Source: Polychytrium aggregatum
Taxonomy: Eukaryota > Chytridiomycota > Chytridiomycetes > Polychytriales
DNA: 64,000 bases
NCBI RefSeq assembly: GCF_025602895.1
Contig: NW_026516203.1
Location: 310,001 to 374,000 of the forward strand
Direction of reading: 5' to 3'
Every line of letters starts with the position of its first letter. Position 1 is the stretch's first letter. The position numbers and the translations under genes are program-made. Shown here piece after piece: positions 13,401 through 25,672 of this stretch. A model generated the notes under the pieces. The model was not told where the DNA came from. It saw only the letters and a program-made list of their open reading frames with translations, and did no database searches.

Positions 13401-14741
13401 GAGGGAATGAAACGCCGCTTGGGTTCAGGCGCGCTGGAGAGCGGGTGGATTTCGGTTTTGGAGGTGAACCACTCGACAGTTGGCTGCAATGAGCGGCATG
13501 GCGTTGGCACAGGTTGCCAGTGAGCAGGATTGATCGGTAATAATTTGCGTAAATCGGTGTTAATTGGTGTTGATCAGTGATCATTGTTGTTAATTTGTGA
13601 CGATCAGCGCTCATTAATGTTTGCACAGTCAACTCGGACGGCATCTAGGCCCGGTATGGAAAGGCAGCGTGCACACAGTCAAGTACCTCGTAAGGGTCGT
13701 ATTCACTATCGGCAAACGTTCGGTTCTGGATTCGCTTGATCATTTCGAGCTCCTTGGACGACAGAACAATGTTCTTCTGCTGTACTTTGTCGTATACCGA
13801 CCGCCTGGGTTGCAAATAAGAGTCGTGTGTTGGAAAATGTTGCGAGTACGGGACGGTCACAATGCAGTTGGCGTTGCGGCGGAACGAGATCGCATACCAG
13901 AGATTCGGGTCGTCCATCTTGGCCAAGAATGAATCAAGCTCGTCGCCTTGCTGGGGACGGGCAATTTTCTGACCATGGATGTCGTAGCCGATGTGGTCAT
14001 AGTCCTCGTACCACTCGATGGGCACGTTTCCGATGGTGTTCTCGGTTTCCTGAAAGGTCGGTCCAATCGATGGGTCAGCATCTGCTCACAAATGGGAAAG
14101 CGGGCCGCCGATTCTGTCCGCACCTCGTCTGATGTATCAGAGTTGTACACTGGATCGATTTCGGGACGCCTGTGGTTGTCGTTGACGGCGATGTGGTCGG
14201 AATCCAAAATGAAGCGAGGCGTTAGACTCTGTCGACACATGCCATCGCCCCATCAAAATATAGGCTTCCGAGTTGTGAGCTGCAAGAGAGACGGCCATAT
14301 TTTCGATCACTACCTTGGTTTGGCTGAATCGCGGCTGCGAACTGAGCCCACGAGCGTGCCGCTTTCATCGTCATCACCATCGTCATCGCTGCTCTGGAGC
14401 TCATCGTCATCATCCTCGTCCTCATCGCCATCCTCGACATCGTCCTCAGCATCGTCATCGTCATCAGCGCCCTCATAATCCTCATCCTCCTCGTCGTCGT
14501 CATCTTCATCATTGTCGTCGTCGTCGTCGTCGTCCTCATTGATCTCGGGAATCTCATCGTACTCCTGGTCGTCTTCTTCAGCATCTTCGCCCTCGTCTTC
14601 GTCTTCATCGTGGCTGTCATCCTCGGCGACGTCAAAGGTGTACTCCTTCGGAGGGGGCGCAGGGGCCTTGGATCTGGGCTTTGTTGCAGCTGCAGGCTTT
14701 TTCGCCTCGACCAAGGCAGACGATGGTCGCTTCGGTGCCAT
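10411..14741 (-). CDS. ERB1: Ribosome biogenesis protein Erb1 (BOP1 family)
   Basis: Erb1 acts with Nop7 and Ytm1 in maturation of the large ribosomal subunit. Exon 1 (from 14741) encodes a Lys/Ala/Pro-rich start, then a long Asp/Glu-rich tract (about residues 40-135). The BOP1 N-terminal domain follows ([33 protein letters not shown]). The C-terminal WD40 propeller includes RKLHPSGEWI-like repeats, [20 protein letters not shown] near 10800 and the last repeat [20 protein letters not shown] before TAG at 10411-10413. The first join (donor after codon bases AG, acceptor cagag) was verified to keep the frame. There are many short introns; one (13505-13620) is AT-rich and the last has a 17 bp repeat. 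The start is shared with a divergent promoter toward the THO gene. Confidence 0.93.
10524..10566. repeat. 17 bp tandem repeat in the last ERB1 intron
   Basis: The unit gcacgacaatagtcgaa occurs twice in full, followed by a partial third copy. It is intronic, just upstream of the final ERB1 exon. Confidence 0.8.
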
Positions 14742-15089
14742 GACGATGTTGCGAGTTGTGGATGTGCAATGACCGCGGCTCGATAACCTTCAGGGCGAGC
14801 AAAGCATAGGGAGACTTAGTTGTCGACATTGCCGGCCCATCAGCCGACGCCCGCACCGGCGCTGCAGCTCTGTATGCTCTGCATGCCCCGCACGCATTCC
14901 TGCTGCTGCTCATGCGCGCCATACCCAGAGCCGATGTGGACGTTTGGCAGAGCAGAAACCCAGGCTGTCGTTCGTCCGTGGTGCCGATCGATCGATCTTG
15001 TGCTCGACAGCATCAAAAAAAGTGAGAGGCTTAATTAATCGATCACGTGTCTTTCTCCTTGCCTTGCGCCTTTGCGCGCTTGCGGCTTC
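14742..15089. promoter_or_regulatory. Divergent promoter region ERB1 / THO subunit 3
   Basis: About 350 bases separate the two divergent starts. No TATA box or named element was recognised. The region contains gatcgatcgatc runs (14987-14997) and ttaattaatcgatcac near 15030. Confidence 0.5.
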
Positions 15090-17418
15090 ATGGCTGGGCA
15101 ACCAGCAGGACCAGGAGCCGATCTGGACCAGGACGATCCAACCATCCCCAACGAGTCGCCCCCCCCCGGCACCAAGAGTATCCACACTCGGCCGACAGCT
15201 TCCATCCGGGCCAGACCAAGTGGGTCAACAGCAAGGCGCACAACCCCCCTGCATCCACCCGACCAGCCAGCCTTACTCGACCAAGACGCGAGCCTGCAGA
15301 TACCGATCACTTGCCCATACGCAACCTCACCGATCGATCCGACAGAATCAATGAGCTCCGTCGCCCGATACAAGGCTGCATGCGCGATTGCGGCTCCTCC
15401 CAAGGAGCTACGAGGGCACCAGCAGAAAGTGCACTCGGTAGCCTGGAACTCCATCGGCACCAAGCTGGCCTCAGGCTCCGTCGACAAGACCGTGCGCATC
15501 TGGTCGCTGGACAGTCGCCTGGTGCGTTTGCTGACCTTTCCCTTTGCAATGCGATCTGGGTCCGGGCTTCCGCTTGAACTAGCTGCATGATGACACTCCT
15601 GACTCAACGATTCATGATGCCCCATGATTGCTGCAGAACCCAAGCAAGGACTCTGTTGAACTGAAGGGACACACTGGAGATGTCGACCAGCTCTGCTGGG
15701 ACCCAACCAATGCCGACCGACTCGCCACGGCCTCTGTCGACAAGACTGTTCGGATCTGGGACATGCGATGTAATGACACCGGCGCCAGTGACACCAGGAG
15801 GCCCATTCCCTATTCAGCTCGCGAGCGCAAGACTTTGTCGATGTTCACTGTCCTGATCGCTCGCTTTATTCTGCTGCCGTCATGCATCCTCCTCGACAGT
15901 GGCCTCGTCGCGGGCGGCGCTAGTGATACCGACAGTCGGCGAGAACATCAACATCTGCTGGAGCCCCGACGGCCGACACATTGCCGTCGGCAACAAGGTG
16001 GGACTCAGGACATGCCTCTCTGCAGGGCGGCAACAGGACAGGGGACCGGCATCAGTCCCATCGATCGGAGCTTGGGCAGGCATGCGTCGTCCACCCGACG
16101 ATGCTCGAGGCAACCACGAGCAAGACTAACCGAGCGAGATTTGTAGGACGATGTGGTCTCGTTCATCGATGTTCGCGGAGGATCGGGGACAAAGAAGGAG
16201 TACATATGGCACAGGATGAACAACGACATTGAGGTGAGCCACTGCGGCAGTTGTAGTGCGGGCTGGGGTGCTCGTCTTTGGCAGTCGGCCGTATGAGCCC
16301 CTCACATTCCCCTGCGCCAGATCCGGGCCCTTTTGTTGCATCCCATTTGCGCCTGCGGCATCAGAAATCCACACCACTGACGCTATAGCTGTCATCACAA
16401 CTCCTCAGATCAACGAGATCCGCTGGAATTACGCCAACGATCTGTTTTTCCTTACCACGGGCCAAGGTACCAGCAAGCGACCCCGCCGATCTGTCTCCAT
16501 TGCTGGTCCGTTGACTTTGCTATTGTCTCGCTACTGTCCCGTCCAGGAACAATCAAGGTCCTGGGCTTCCCATCCTTCGAATTGGTCCACTCTGTCAATG
16601 CCCACACCGCCAACTGCTACTGCCTCGAGTTTGATCCAAGGGGAAGGTAATGGCGGCTCCCATCCATTCCATCTCGTCTTGCTCAAATGGTCGCGAAAGT
16701 GCTTGTTTCGGAACGCAGATGGGCTTTCGGTACCCAAATGTCGCTGGCAATGCGACTGCGAAACAGTAAACTGACCCCGCAGTGGACGGTCCATAGATAT
16801 TTCGCCACCGGAAGCGCCGACGCTATCGTCAGCCTGTGGGATCTGGAGGAGTACGCCTGTCTGAGGACATTCTCGAATCTGGAGTGAGTATCTGCTCAGC
16901 GACGCTCGTGCCTCTGGTGGTTGCGTTTGGCACGATCTTCATGGCAACGGTCTGGGCTCACCAATTGCATGTCGGCGCTGTATGTGTTCCTCTTCAGCTG
17001 GCCAGTGCGCACCATCAGCTTCAGCCACGATGGCGAGCTGCTTGCGTTTGGCTCCGAGGATCACATTATCGATATCGTAAGTGTTCGCAGGTCCTGCATC
17101 AGTGTGTGTTTGCAATGACCTGCCACGGGAGATATGGAGAGCCTCTGTTCTCGACTGGAAACGAGGCAGTAGCAATGCCCATAGTAACCCATTGTCCTCT
17201 CACAAACTCGGCTCTGCTGTCCGACACAGTGCCACGTCGAAACGGGAGAGCAGATCCATACCATCGCCAGCACAGCCGCCACCAACACGGTTGCATGGCA
17301 CCCCAACCGATACATCCTTGCCTATGCTGGAGACGAAGTCGATCGGAACAAGCAGCACGAAGGGAATCTCAGAATATTCCACATGTCATCATCAAGCACT
17401 TCTCAGAGCACCTCCTGA
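15090..17418 (+). CDS. THOC3: THO complex subunit 3 (THOC3/Tex1), WD40 protein
   Basis: THO couples transcription to mRNA packaging and export. Exon 1 is 15090-15521 and exon 2 is 15637-15769; further exons follow to the TGA at 17416-17418. WD repeats are readable in order: LRGHQQKVHSVAWN...DKTVRIWSLD; LKGHTGDVDQLCWD...DKTVRIWDMR; NINICWSPDGRHIAVGNK; INEIRWNYANDLFFLTTGQG; VNAHTANCYCLEFDPRG...SLWDLEEY; VRTISFSHDGELLAFGSED; NTVAWHPNRYILAYAGDE...LRIFHM. The start at 15090 adds 87 weakly structured residues; the in-frame ATG at 15351 (MSSVARYKAA), right before the first repeat, may be the real one. The 3' end converges on TRM6, 138 bases away. Confidence 0.9.
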
Positions 17419-17556
17419 GGGCGCTTGGCCCAAGCGACATAGCAAATACACGGCCCTCCTTGCCGATTAGCTTCGAGCATGTATTGGTTTATCGCAGGCA
17501 CAAGTGCGGCAGTGGGCGTCGGCTAGTTTCCGACACCCTTTCCGCCAAAGCAGCAG

Positions 17557-20224
17557 CTACAGCCGTCTGGGTTTCTTGGCAGGTCGTTCGTGGGTTTCGC
17601 TAATATTCTTGGCGTTGACGGCATGGGTGTTGGGATTGTTGATGATGCGGGTGGCAGTGAGCAGGAAGCCGCCAGTGCCCGAGGTTGTCATGAACGGGTG
17701 CGTGCCTCCGCTCTGGATGGGAACCTGTTTGTGGAGTGGGAAGTCGGATGCCGCGAACATCAGCGACAAACATCAGCGACGAACAGAGCACAGAGATGTG
17801 AACATCTTGGGCAACAAAGGAGGCGCCGAAAGCAGTCCGTCGTACCTGATATTCTCTCAGCCAGCTCTCGGTCAGTTGCGCATTAATGTAGTCGGGCGAA
17901 TTGCGCAGGAACATAAAGGCTTCCATCAGTGTCTAACAGAAAAGTAGCAGTACGCGTTAGTCCCGTAAGCCGGTGTTGATGCTCCCTGTAGATGACCAAC
18001 GGAGCGGCTCGCCCAGAAGCGACGGTATCCGCCGTGAATGAAGTTGCTGAATAACGCACCTCCTTGTACGGGGAGTAAACAGCCACTGGTCTAGAGCCAG
18101 CAACGAGGTGCCCAAGCTTCTCTAACAGCAACACAGTGTCGTGGCGGGAGGCCAAAACCAGTCTGGAGTGCAGCACAGTGAAGGCAACGTCAGTCTCGGT
18201 GGATACCATGCGATAGGCTTCGACAACTTGTCAATGACGACGACACAGCTGCGGCCACGATACCGCCGGGCCGCTGCGATACCAACCCATCAAACTCTCC
18301 GGCATTGAGCGTATCTCGCAAGCCCTGGTACTTGGCGTGCTTGGCCTCGATCCGAGTGTTGCGCTGCTGCCATGTTTCGCGGGGAGTATCGACCTGAGGC
18401 AGCCCCTCCGTTACTTGAGCGACGAGTTTCAACAAAAAGCAAGTCAGCAGCGGCGACTGGTCGAGTGTTCAAGAGGCGATGCGGCCGAGTGGTCGTGATG
18501 CTCCAACGCCGGCTGATGGGGTACACCTACGTTCATCTTCTCCAGCTTCCAGTCTTGTCCAGGGCAGGGTCTTCAGACAGCCTCGGACGCGCTCGGAAAA
18601 GTTCATGTATCGGAGAATGTCATAGTTGGGGTTGTCGTACTCATGCAGACCAAAGAGCTGGCCGTGCCCTATCCGTATCAACAGATGTATGGAGTCAGCT
18701 TCTGAGCGGGCTTCGTCAAAGACAGGCCGACCACAGATATAAACCCGCGTGGGTCAAAGAAGCAAATTATCGCGCCATATTGCGTCTCGCCATCAAGCAT
18801 TGTCCGGTACATCAAGCATCGTCCGGTACATCAATCATCGTCCGGTACATCAAGTATCGTCCGGTACATCAAGCATTTTCCGGTACATCAATATCGGCAC
18901 GAACCTCCAATGCGCTCCAGCAGCGCCGAGACGATCAACCCCGAGGTATCATCGACCACAAGCATTTTGGAGCCAGCGCGGACGTTCGTGAATGCCAGCA
19001 GCTGCGCTAGCGTGTCGACGCGAATGTCGCTGTTTGGAGATGCCAGACCTTGATAAGCCTCTGTCCTGGATGATCGAATAGACTGGCAAAGTCACGCAAG
19101 ATGCACAAGACACTGCCACGTACCGAATCTTAACGGGCTTCTCCTTGAAGAAGAACTCGCACAGTCCGTGGATCGTGGGTTTTCGGAGCTGGATGATCTT
19201 GGAGAATCTGGTTTTATGCGCAGCGGGGAATCAGTGACCAATCCGGATCAAGACCCCGCGGGAATCGGTGCGTCGATATCCATCCATCCGTACTTTCTCT
19301 CCTTTCGCTTGATGTACTTGGTCTTTGAGAACTCGGTCTTTTTGTCAAACGTTGAGCTGGAGTCGATGATCTTCTTGATCATGTCCTGTGTACGATGCAG
19401 GGAGGTTGGTTGAGTCTGATGGACGACGACCGACTCCCCTTCGCTGGCACTGAGGATTGGGCATAACCGCCGGGCTCTTGGGTCTCACCTGGGCAGACAC
19501 GTTGCCCTTCAGGCCTTCCTCCTTCAGCTGCTCAATCTCCTCCTTGGACAGCTTCTGCGAGTTTGTGTCGTCATAAATCTCGCGGTTGTTGGCGCCTTCA
19601 TCGGCTTCGACGTCTGCCAGCAGCAAAGCAGGCCCAAAGCGGAAAAGACATATACCGATCCATGAATGTCAGGCTCATCGGATCAGACTGCTCATACTGC
19701 TTGATGAACATCTGCTATCGCTCGGATGGGTGGGATCGTCGATAAAGCTTGCAGGTCAGCGCAGACCGCAGCTGCCGCTCCCCAAGACCCAGCGCAGCGC
19801 GCTCGTACCGAATGCCTCCAGCAAATCCTTGCTTGTAGCCGGGCGGACTTGATTTTTGTTGTAGATCTCCATGGGAAGCTCAAAGAGCTTGCCGATGACA
19901 TCGTTGACTTGGAACTGCCCAAACTTGCCCAGCTGCACGTTACTAGATAGAGCGCGTGTCCAGCGAGAGGCGGATGTCAGAGATGAGAGAAGGAGTGTAC
20001 GGGCGATGCCACCTGTGTGCCTTGCAGCCCCGACAGGAGGTTGATGCAGGCCGATGGACATACGAGTCTCGTTTGAGTTGGACGAGCTTGGCGTTCCCGC
20101 TTGCCATGCAGACGAGCACGAACTGGTTCTCGGTCATGATGTCCTGCTGGTCGTCGCTGTCGTCCTCGCTGGGGCCCTGGTTGGGACGCACATCGTTGGT
20201 CTGCTCCAGCTGCATTTCAGACAT
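17557..20224 (-). CDS. TRM6: tRNA (adenine-58-N1) methyltransferase non-catalytic subunit Trm6/Gcd10
   Basis: With Trm61 it makes m1A58 in tRNA; Trm6 binds RNA but lacks catalysis. The start at 20224 encodes MSEMQLEQTND. Family landmarks: LGKFGQFQVNDVIGK; EIYDDTNSQKLSKEEIEQLK (near 19570); TLAQLLAFTNVRAGSKMLVV and GLIVSALLERIG (18920-19010); HGQLFGLHEYDNPNYDIL; INAQLTESWLREYQV and HPFMTTSGTGGFLL near the end. The C-terminus is basic (AKKPRRL, stop at 17557-17559). An intron beginning at about 18905 contains a 19 bp minisatellite. The order of motifs follows the human and yeast proteins, so identity is secure; several internal exon edges are not fixed. Confidence 0.92.
18791..18885. repeat. 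19 bp minisatellite in a TRM6 intron
   Basis: Five consecutive copies of a 19-base unit (catcaagcatcgtccggta with one or two changes per copy) and a partial sixth. The repeat lies after the donor following LLERIG, so it is intronic. A length of 19 is not a multiple of three, which fits non-coding DNA. Confidence 0.92.
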
Positions 20225-21304
20225 GGCTGCTGTCGGCGGGGCGGGCGGCTGCGATCGGTCGATCGGGCGATGGCTGCTGGGCTCGTGTTGGCATCGGGCG
20301 ATGCTGGGGTCGCGGACAAAAAATGCGTGCTCCTGCTAATGAAATTCATATACCGGAGGCTGGGTCTGCATGCCAACAGCGTCACCAGCCGCGATTGCGG
20401 ACGAGCACAGCGCCCGACATCTCACCCCTCCTCCTGCCTCTGCTCCCGCATCTGCCCGGGCCAGCCTGCACCGACTCTGGATCGGACTGCCTCTCCCCTC
20501 TTCTTCTATCTGCTCCGTGCCAGCTGCTTCGTCTGTTTTCACCGGTTGTCGGGATGCTGAACCGAACGCACGTCAAGTTCATGGTCGTTGTTGCCGTCGT
20601 CCACACGATCGGCGGTAGGTTGTCGTGGGCAGCGATTCGCCCTGCCTCGTCCCGGTAGTCTGCTCGACGGAGCTCGTCCTGCACGCGGGCTTATTGCTCA
20701 GTGCAGCCGCCATCTCACTCTACATTACCTTTGACCAGTTGTCGTGTACATGGGACGGAAGCTGGAGCAGAAGACCCACCGCTGAGGAACGCCAGAGCCC
20801 TGCATCCACAGAAGGAGGCATATCCCGCACACTATGGCCAACGGCCGCTGGTTCGCTCGACCCTGAATACACGCACACCTCCATCCTTATTCACAGTCGC
20901 CACCCACACCGTTCAGATCGAATGCGTCGGCTCTGACTTTGCTGCGTCGTTGTCCTGCGATGCAACAAAACGACCAACAATCTGCGCGCGGCGACCCTCG
21001 CCATGAGCACTCGCCATGAGCACTCGGCTTCACCGCTACCCCCACTAATATGGGTCCCGCGCTTGCAACCGAGACTCTGTAGTTGGAACAGTCCAATCTC
21101 GCAACCGAGGACAGGGCTATTGCGCTCAAGTCCATCGCCCGGTGGAGATCAGCCTCGTGTATTCGTGAGTTGCTCGACCGATCGTCGTGAAGGCCCAGAT
21201 GGCCTCTGTAGTCTTGAATGGCATCACGGAGTGTGTCCATTCACATATGCCCGCTCGCGTCATCAAGTGCACAGTGCCCCTCCCGGTCCGCCGTAGTGTG
21301 TAGA
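20225..21304. other. Intergenic region between TRM6 start and cysteine synthase stop
   Basis: About 1.1 kb without a recognised gene. It should hold the TRM6 promoter. A minus-strand frame at 20887-21240 (117 codons, begins MDTLRDAIQDYRGHLGLHDD) has a fairly natural first half but no recognised motif; I leave it as a possible small gene. A 13-base direct repeat (catgagcactcgc type) lies at 21002-21025. Confidence 0.45.
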
Positions 21305-23064
21305 CTACTGCAGGGAGATGTACTTGTGCAGGCTGGACGGAATGGCATCGATCAGTCCCTTGCTCTCCAGCCACGATCGGCTGAAGAGTCTGGACTGGTA
21401 TCGGTAGGCGCCGTCGCAGAGAATCGTGACGATGTGGTGACCCGGGCCCAGGATCTTGGCCACTTGGGCGGCAGCGGCTACGTTCAAGGCCGAGCTGGCA
21501 CCGATAAAGAGGCCCTCCTCATCCAGCAATCGGTACACTGTCGCTATGCTGGCTTCGTCGGGAACGTGCACAGCGTCGTCCAGAAGCTCAAAGTCGGGGG
21601 CGAGGTTGTCGGTGACTCGGCCCTGGCCAATGCCTTCGGTGATGGAGCCGGCGCCTGTTCGCTCCAGCTGGCCCGTCTTCTTGAGAGCATACAGAACCGA
21701 GCCTGGAGGGTCGGCGAGGAAGCACTTGACCTTGTTGTCGGAAATGGTCTTGAGATACCGAGTGGTGCCAGCAAGAGTGCCGCCGGTGCCAGTGGCGCAC
21801 ACAAAGCCATCGAGGTGTCCGTTCATCTGCCGCCAGATCTCGGGGCCGGTGGTTTCCAGATGGGCGCGGCGGTTTGCAGTCTGAAAAGTCGACAAAAGGA
21901 TCCGCGATCAGAGGCAGGCTCACCAACGGAATTCAGCAAACGAACCAGTTCCCGGCCTCCGGTCGCTGACTCCAATACGCAACAACACCACGATCTGGGC
22001 CGCGATGGCTGGTTGGTCCTTTGGTGCCATGGAATCGGAGTGTCGAGCACACAGATGCCACTCACATTGTCGAACTGGTTGGTCCAGACCGCGCCCGCGG
22101 TTGTCTCGGCAAAGGCTTTGGCCTGGTGGTTGTAGTTGGCTGGGTCGGTGAAGGGCACGGCGGGAACGGCACGAACATCGGCTCCCAGCATCTTGAGCAG
22201 GTCAATCTTCTCCTGGCTCTGGGTGTTGGGCATGTAGCTGAGACACAACGAAGTACAGCGACAGATTGTCAAGGAGTCGCACTGGTGAGTGGCTGCTGAC
22301 CGACTCGGTGCCGCTCGGTTGCGAGGTCCCAGTGACTATGTCTCCGGTTTGGGGGACCAACATCCACCGATACGCCAGCTCGGATCAATCGTCGGTCGGC
22401 AGCTTCCTGACCGATGCTCGGCTTGTTGTCGTCCTAACGTCGCTCCCTGTGACCGATGCATGCCATCACGACTTGCGCTACTCACATCACGCATTTGTAT
22501 CCACGAGAGCGACAGACATGGGCGAGACCGATGCCGGTATTGCCGGCAGTGCCCTCGACAACAGTGCCGCCGGGTTGGAGCAGGCCTCGCTCCTCTGCGT
22601 CCTTGACGACAAATAGAGCAGCGCGATCCTTGACAGATCCACCTAGAGAAGCAAGCCCGTGGGCAATCAGGTGAGTTCGGCGCATTGGCAGCCCGCCCGC
22701 TCAAGCGTCTAAATCGATGGGTCCGTCGGCAAGCATGGCGAGCGATCATAAGGCCAATCGCTCGCGGTGCTGAAGGGTCAACCCCAGAGCCAGACCCAGA
22801 GCCACGAGCTCGTGTGCCCTGAAACCCGGCAGCGTGCAGCGACGTGGGCCTACCGGGGTTCATAAACTCGGCCTTGCCGTAAATGTCGCATCCCGTTTCC
22901 TTCGAGAGATGGTTCAGGCGGATCAGAGGCGTGTTGCCGACGGCGCCGGTGAAGCCGTCGACGGGGCCGTTGAGCGAGCCCAGGGCCGATCGCCAGGACT
23001 GCATGTGGCGGCAGTGCTTGCCGATGGCATAGAGGGACGAAGATGCAGCGCGCTTGAGGAGCAT
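21305..23064 (-). CDS. Cysteine synthase, mitochondrial type (PLP fold type II)
   Basis: The family makes cysteine from O-acetylserine (or a related substrate) and sulfide using PLP. Landmarks in order on the minus strand: [19 protein letters not shown], an Arg/Lys/Ser-rich leader typical of mitochondrial import; [26 protein letters not shown] with the PLP-binding Lys; [37 protein letters not shown] for the phosphate loop; [25 protein letters not shown]; stop at 21305-21307. There are at least four exons. The GTAGNTGIG signature fits the fungal cysteine-synthase-like group (yeast Mcy1/YGR012W type) better than cystathionine beta-synthase; no CBS-pair domain is present. It is divergent from NAXD. 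Confidence 0.9.
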
Positions 23065-23382
23065 GTCGATAGGCAGGAAGCTGATGCGATCCAGGCTGAT
23101 GCGATCCAGGCCACTGCGATGCGATATCCAGGCAGGCGCCAAGGGCTGTTTCGGCGGTGGTGGTGGCGGGAACGGGAGGTGGCACGAGATGAGATGCGAT
23201 TGCGAAATCCGACAGCATACCGCCACAGAGCACTGCCACAGAGCACTGCCACGGGCGGACCCTTGTCTCCTTTGGCCAGCCAGCCAGCCAGCCAGCCAGC
23301 CAACGACCGATCCTGGTTGCTGCTTGGCCTCCATCTGGTCCGTCGAACGACTTGTCTGCTGTCTGCTCGTCCACAGCACACC
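23065..23382. promoter_or_regulatory. Divergent promoter region, cysteine synthase / NAD(P)HX dehydratase
   Basis: The 318 bases between the two starts contain a 15 bp direct repeat (gctgatgcgatccag, two copies, 23080-23109), two copies of agagcactgccac (about 23226-23251) and a ccag/agcc tetranucleotide run (23276-23302). No named element was recognised. Confidence 0.55.
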
Positions 23383-25672
23383 ATGTCGACTCCGTTAGCG
23401 GCCGTCCGCCGCCTGATCCCGCCGCTGAAGCCCGAGCGATACAAAGGCCAGGCCGGTGCGTCGATGCTCTCGCAGATGGCGACCGGCTGAAGCTTGTCCT
23501 CTGACACCCTCGTTCGTTCGCTCACTCGCACACGCATCTCCCTCCCGCACCCTGCTGGCTCTGACAGGCCGGATTGGAATCCTCGGCGGAAGCGAAGAGT
23601 AAGAGACTGCTCAAGCGCCCCGATGGCGGCTCCATGATAGCTCCGCGGATCACTTTGGATGGTCGAGAGGCTTGATCCAGCAGCAGCAGCGGCAGCAGCA
23701 GCAGCAGCGGCAGCAGCAGCAGCAGCGACGGCATTCCATGAATCTCGTCTTCACGCACTCTCTCCGTGCATCCGGGCTCTCCCGTCTCACGCCTCCCGCT
23801 TCGTTTGATCAGATACTCCGGAGCGCCTTATTTTGCTGGAATATCCGCTCTCAAGGCCGTATGTACAGGCGACAGCAGACCATTGTCTCCAGCTCGGATG
23901 ACGGGCCTCGCCGCCATCTCTCTCGCAAGGGCCACAGCAAGCCCTGGCCGATGCCGAGGCTGTCGTCTCGGGCGGAAGTAAGAACCGATTATAACCAAGC
24001 GTTGTGAACAGGGCGCCGATCTGTGCCACGTCTTTTGTGCCAAGAGCGCAGGCATCGTCATCAAGGTAATCCCAGACTCGCTGATCCGGCGCTCCTCAGA
24101 CGCCTCGCCGGCAATCTCGATGCTCAATCGGTGCCCTGTCTCACAGTCACGTCGTTTTGTTTGATATTACGATCCAGTCCTACTCCCCGGAACTGATCGT
24201 GCATCCTTGCTTGTCAACGGAGAGGTTCGTCTCAATCAGTGCAACGATGCGTGCCCGCTCACAACCCCCAGACTTGCGGCAAACAACATGGGTTCTGCAA
24301 TGTCATGTCCCCATGTGCGCGTGCACACCGAATCCGAGCTGATATTTCACCAGCCTGGCCAGGCCCCAGTCAACCTCAGCAATCGAGACAGGCAGTGAAG
24401 CCTCCCAGGCTGCCGCGAAGGTCTCGGCCCTGTTTGGCCGCCTGCATGTACTTGTCGTCGGCCCGGGTCTCTCTCGCGATCGTGTAATGCTCGACACTGC
24501 AAAAGAAGTCATCCTGGCGGCCCGACGACACAATCTTCCTCTTATTATTGACGCTGTGAGTGCCCAGATCGATACTTTTTTGCGTGGGTCCAGGACAGCT
24601 CAGGCCAAACTGGCAGGACCGGAGCATGCGAGCACACTCGGCTATCCCGGCGCAACCACTTGACAATGTGTCTCGCGGATACCCACAGGACGGACTCTTC
24701 CTGGTCCAGGAGGATCCCTCCGTCATCCATCAGTACCGCCGAGCAGTCCTGACTCCCAACGCAAATGAGTTCAAGCGTCTGTGCGAGAAGCATGTGAGTG
24801 CGCGCAATCAAACATATGTGTTGCTGCAAGTGTCCGCAGAGTCGGCTGGTGGGCATGGTCGTACTCGGCCGCTGCCCTTGCTGGAAGAAACAGTATTCCT
24901 CATTCTCGTGCGATGCGATCCGTTGTGGCGATCTGATAACCCACATGGTTTGCTCGCAGGACATTGACGTGGATCATGATGGAACCGCGGCTCAAAAACT
25001 CAGCAAAGCACTCGGCAACGTGACCATTGTGCAGAAAGGCGCTGTCGATGTGATTACGGACGGATTGAACGGTTAGCAACTTTGAGTAACAGACGCTTGC
25101 AGATTCGGACTGCCGCCAAGATAGTTGTTGGAATGTCTGCGTGGAGGCCAGCCTTCATGTCTGCGTGGAGGTTTACCTTCATGTCTGCGTGAGTGCCCAC
25201 TTTTGATGTCTGTGTCGATCGCTGTTTCGATGGCTGATGTCTGTACCGCTGGCATAGTGCTCAAGTGCGACATTGGAGGAAGCAACCGACGGTGCGGCGG
25301 GCAGGGCGATCTGCTCGCTGGCAGTCTGGCGACGTTTCTTGGCTGGAGCACTCACTTCCCGGCCGACAAGTATGTATGCCGAACAGTGCAGACGACAGGC
25401 CCGAGTACTTGCGCAATGATCGGATCATCTGATGTGGGTGTCTTTCAAAGTCGGTGCCGACGATTCCTCTAACCACTCTGTTGTGTTTCGGCTCGGATCT
25501 CTGGCTCAGCGCATCGGAAGCCTCGCCACAGCTCTCTGCCTGCTATGGCGCATGCGTGCTGACCAGACAATGCTCGGCCGCGGCGTTCCAACGCAAGGGT
25601 CGGTCCATGATGACAACGGACATGATCGAAGAGATCGGCAGCGTCTTTGGGCAGCTGTTCCCGGATTCGTAG
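23383..25672 (+). CDS. NAXD: ATP-dependent NAD(P)H-hydrate dehydratase
   Basis: The enzyme repairs hydrated NAD(P)H using ATP. The first exon ([20 protein letters not shown]...) ends at a gtgcgt donor, and the next exon reads [10 protein letters not shown]. Later pieces include [77 protein letters not shown] and the signature [16 protein letters not shown]. The C-terminus is [20 protein letters not shown] with the stop at 25670-25672. All fit the family order. Introns are many and short; one carries a CAG tract. The gene is complete and shares a short promoter with the cysteine synthase. Confidence 0.92.
23672..23730. repeat. Interrupted CAG repeat in a NAXD intron
   Basis: About 17 cag or cgg triplets in a row after 23672, upstream of the acceptor tttgatcag at 23813. 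It is intronic, so it does not encode polyglutamine. Confidence 0.85.

Noticed and set aside
14310-14635. Ser/Met/Thr-rich frames opposite the ERB1 start
   Set aside because: They are shadows of the Asp/Glu codon run (gat, gac, gag) in the ERB1 N-terminus.
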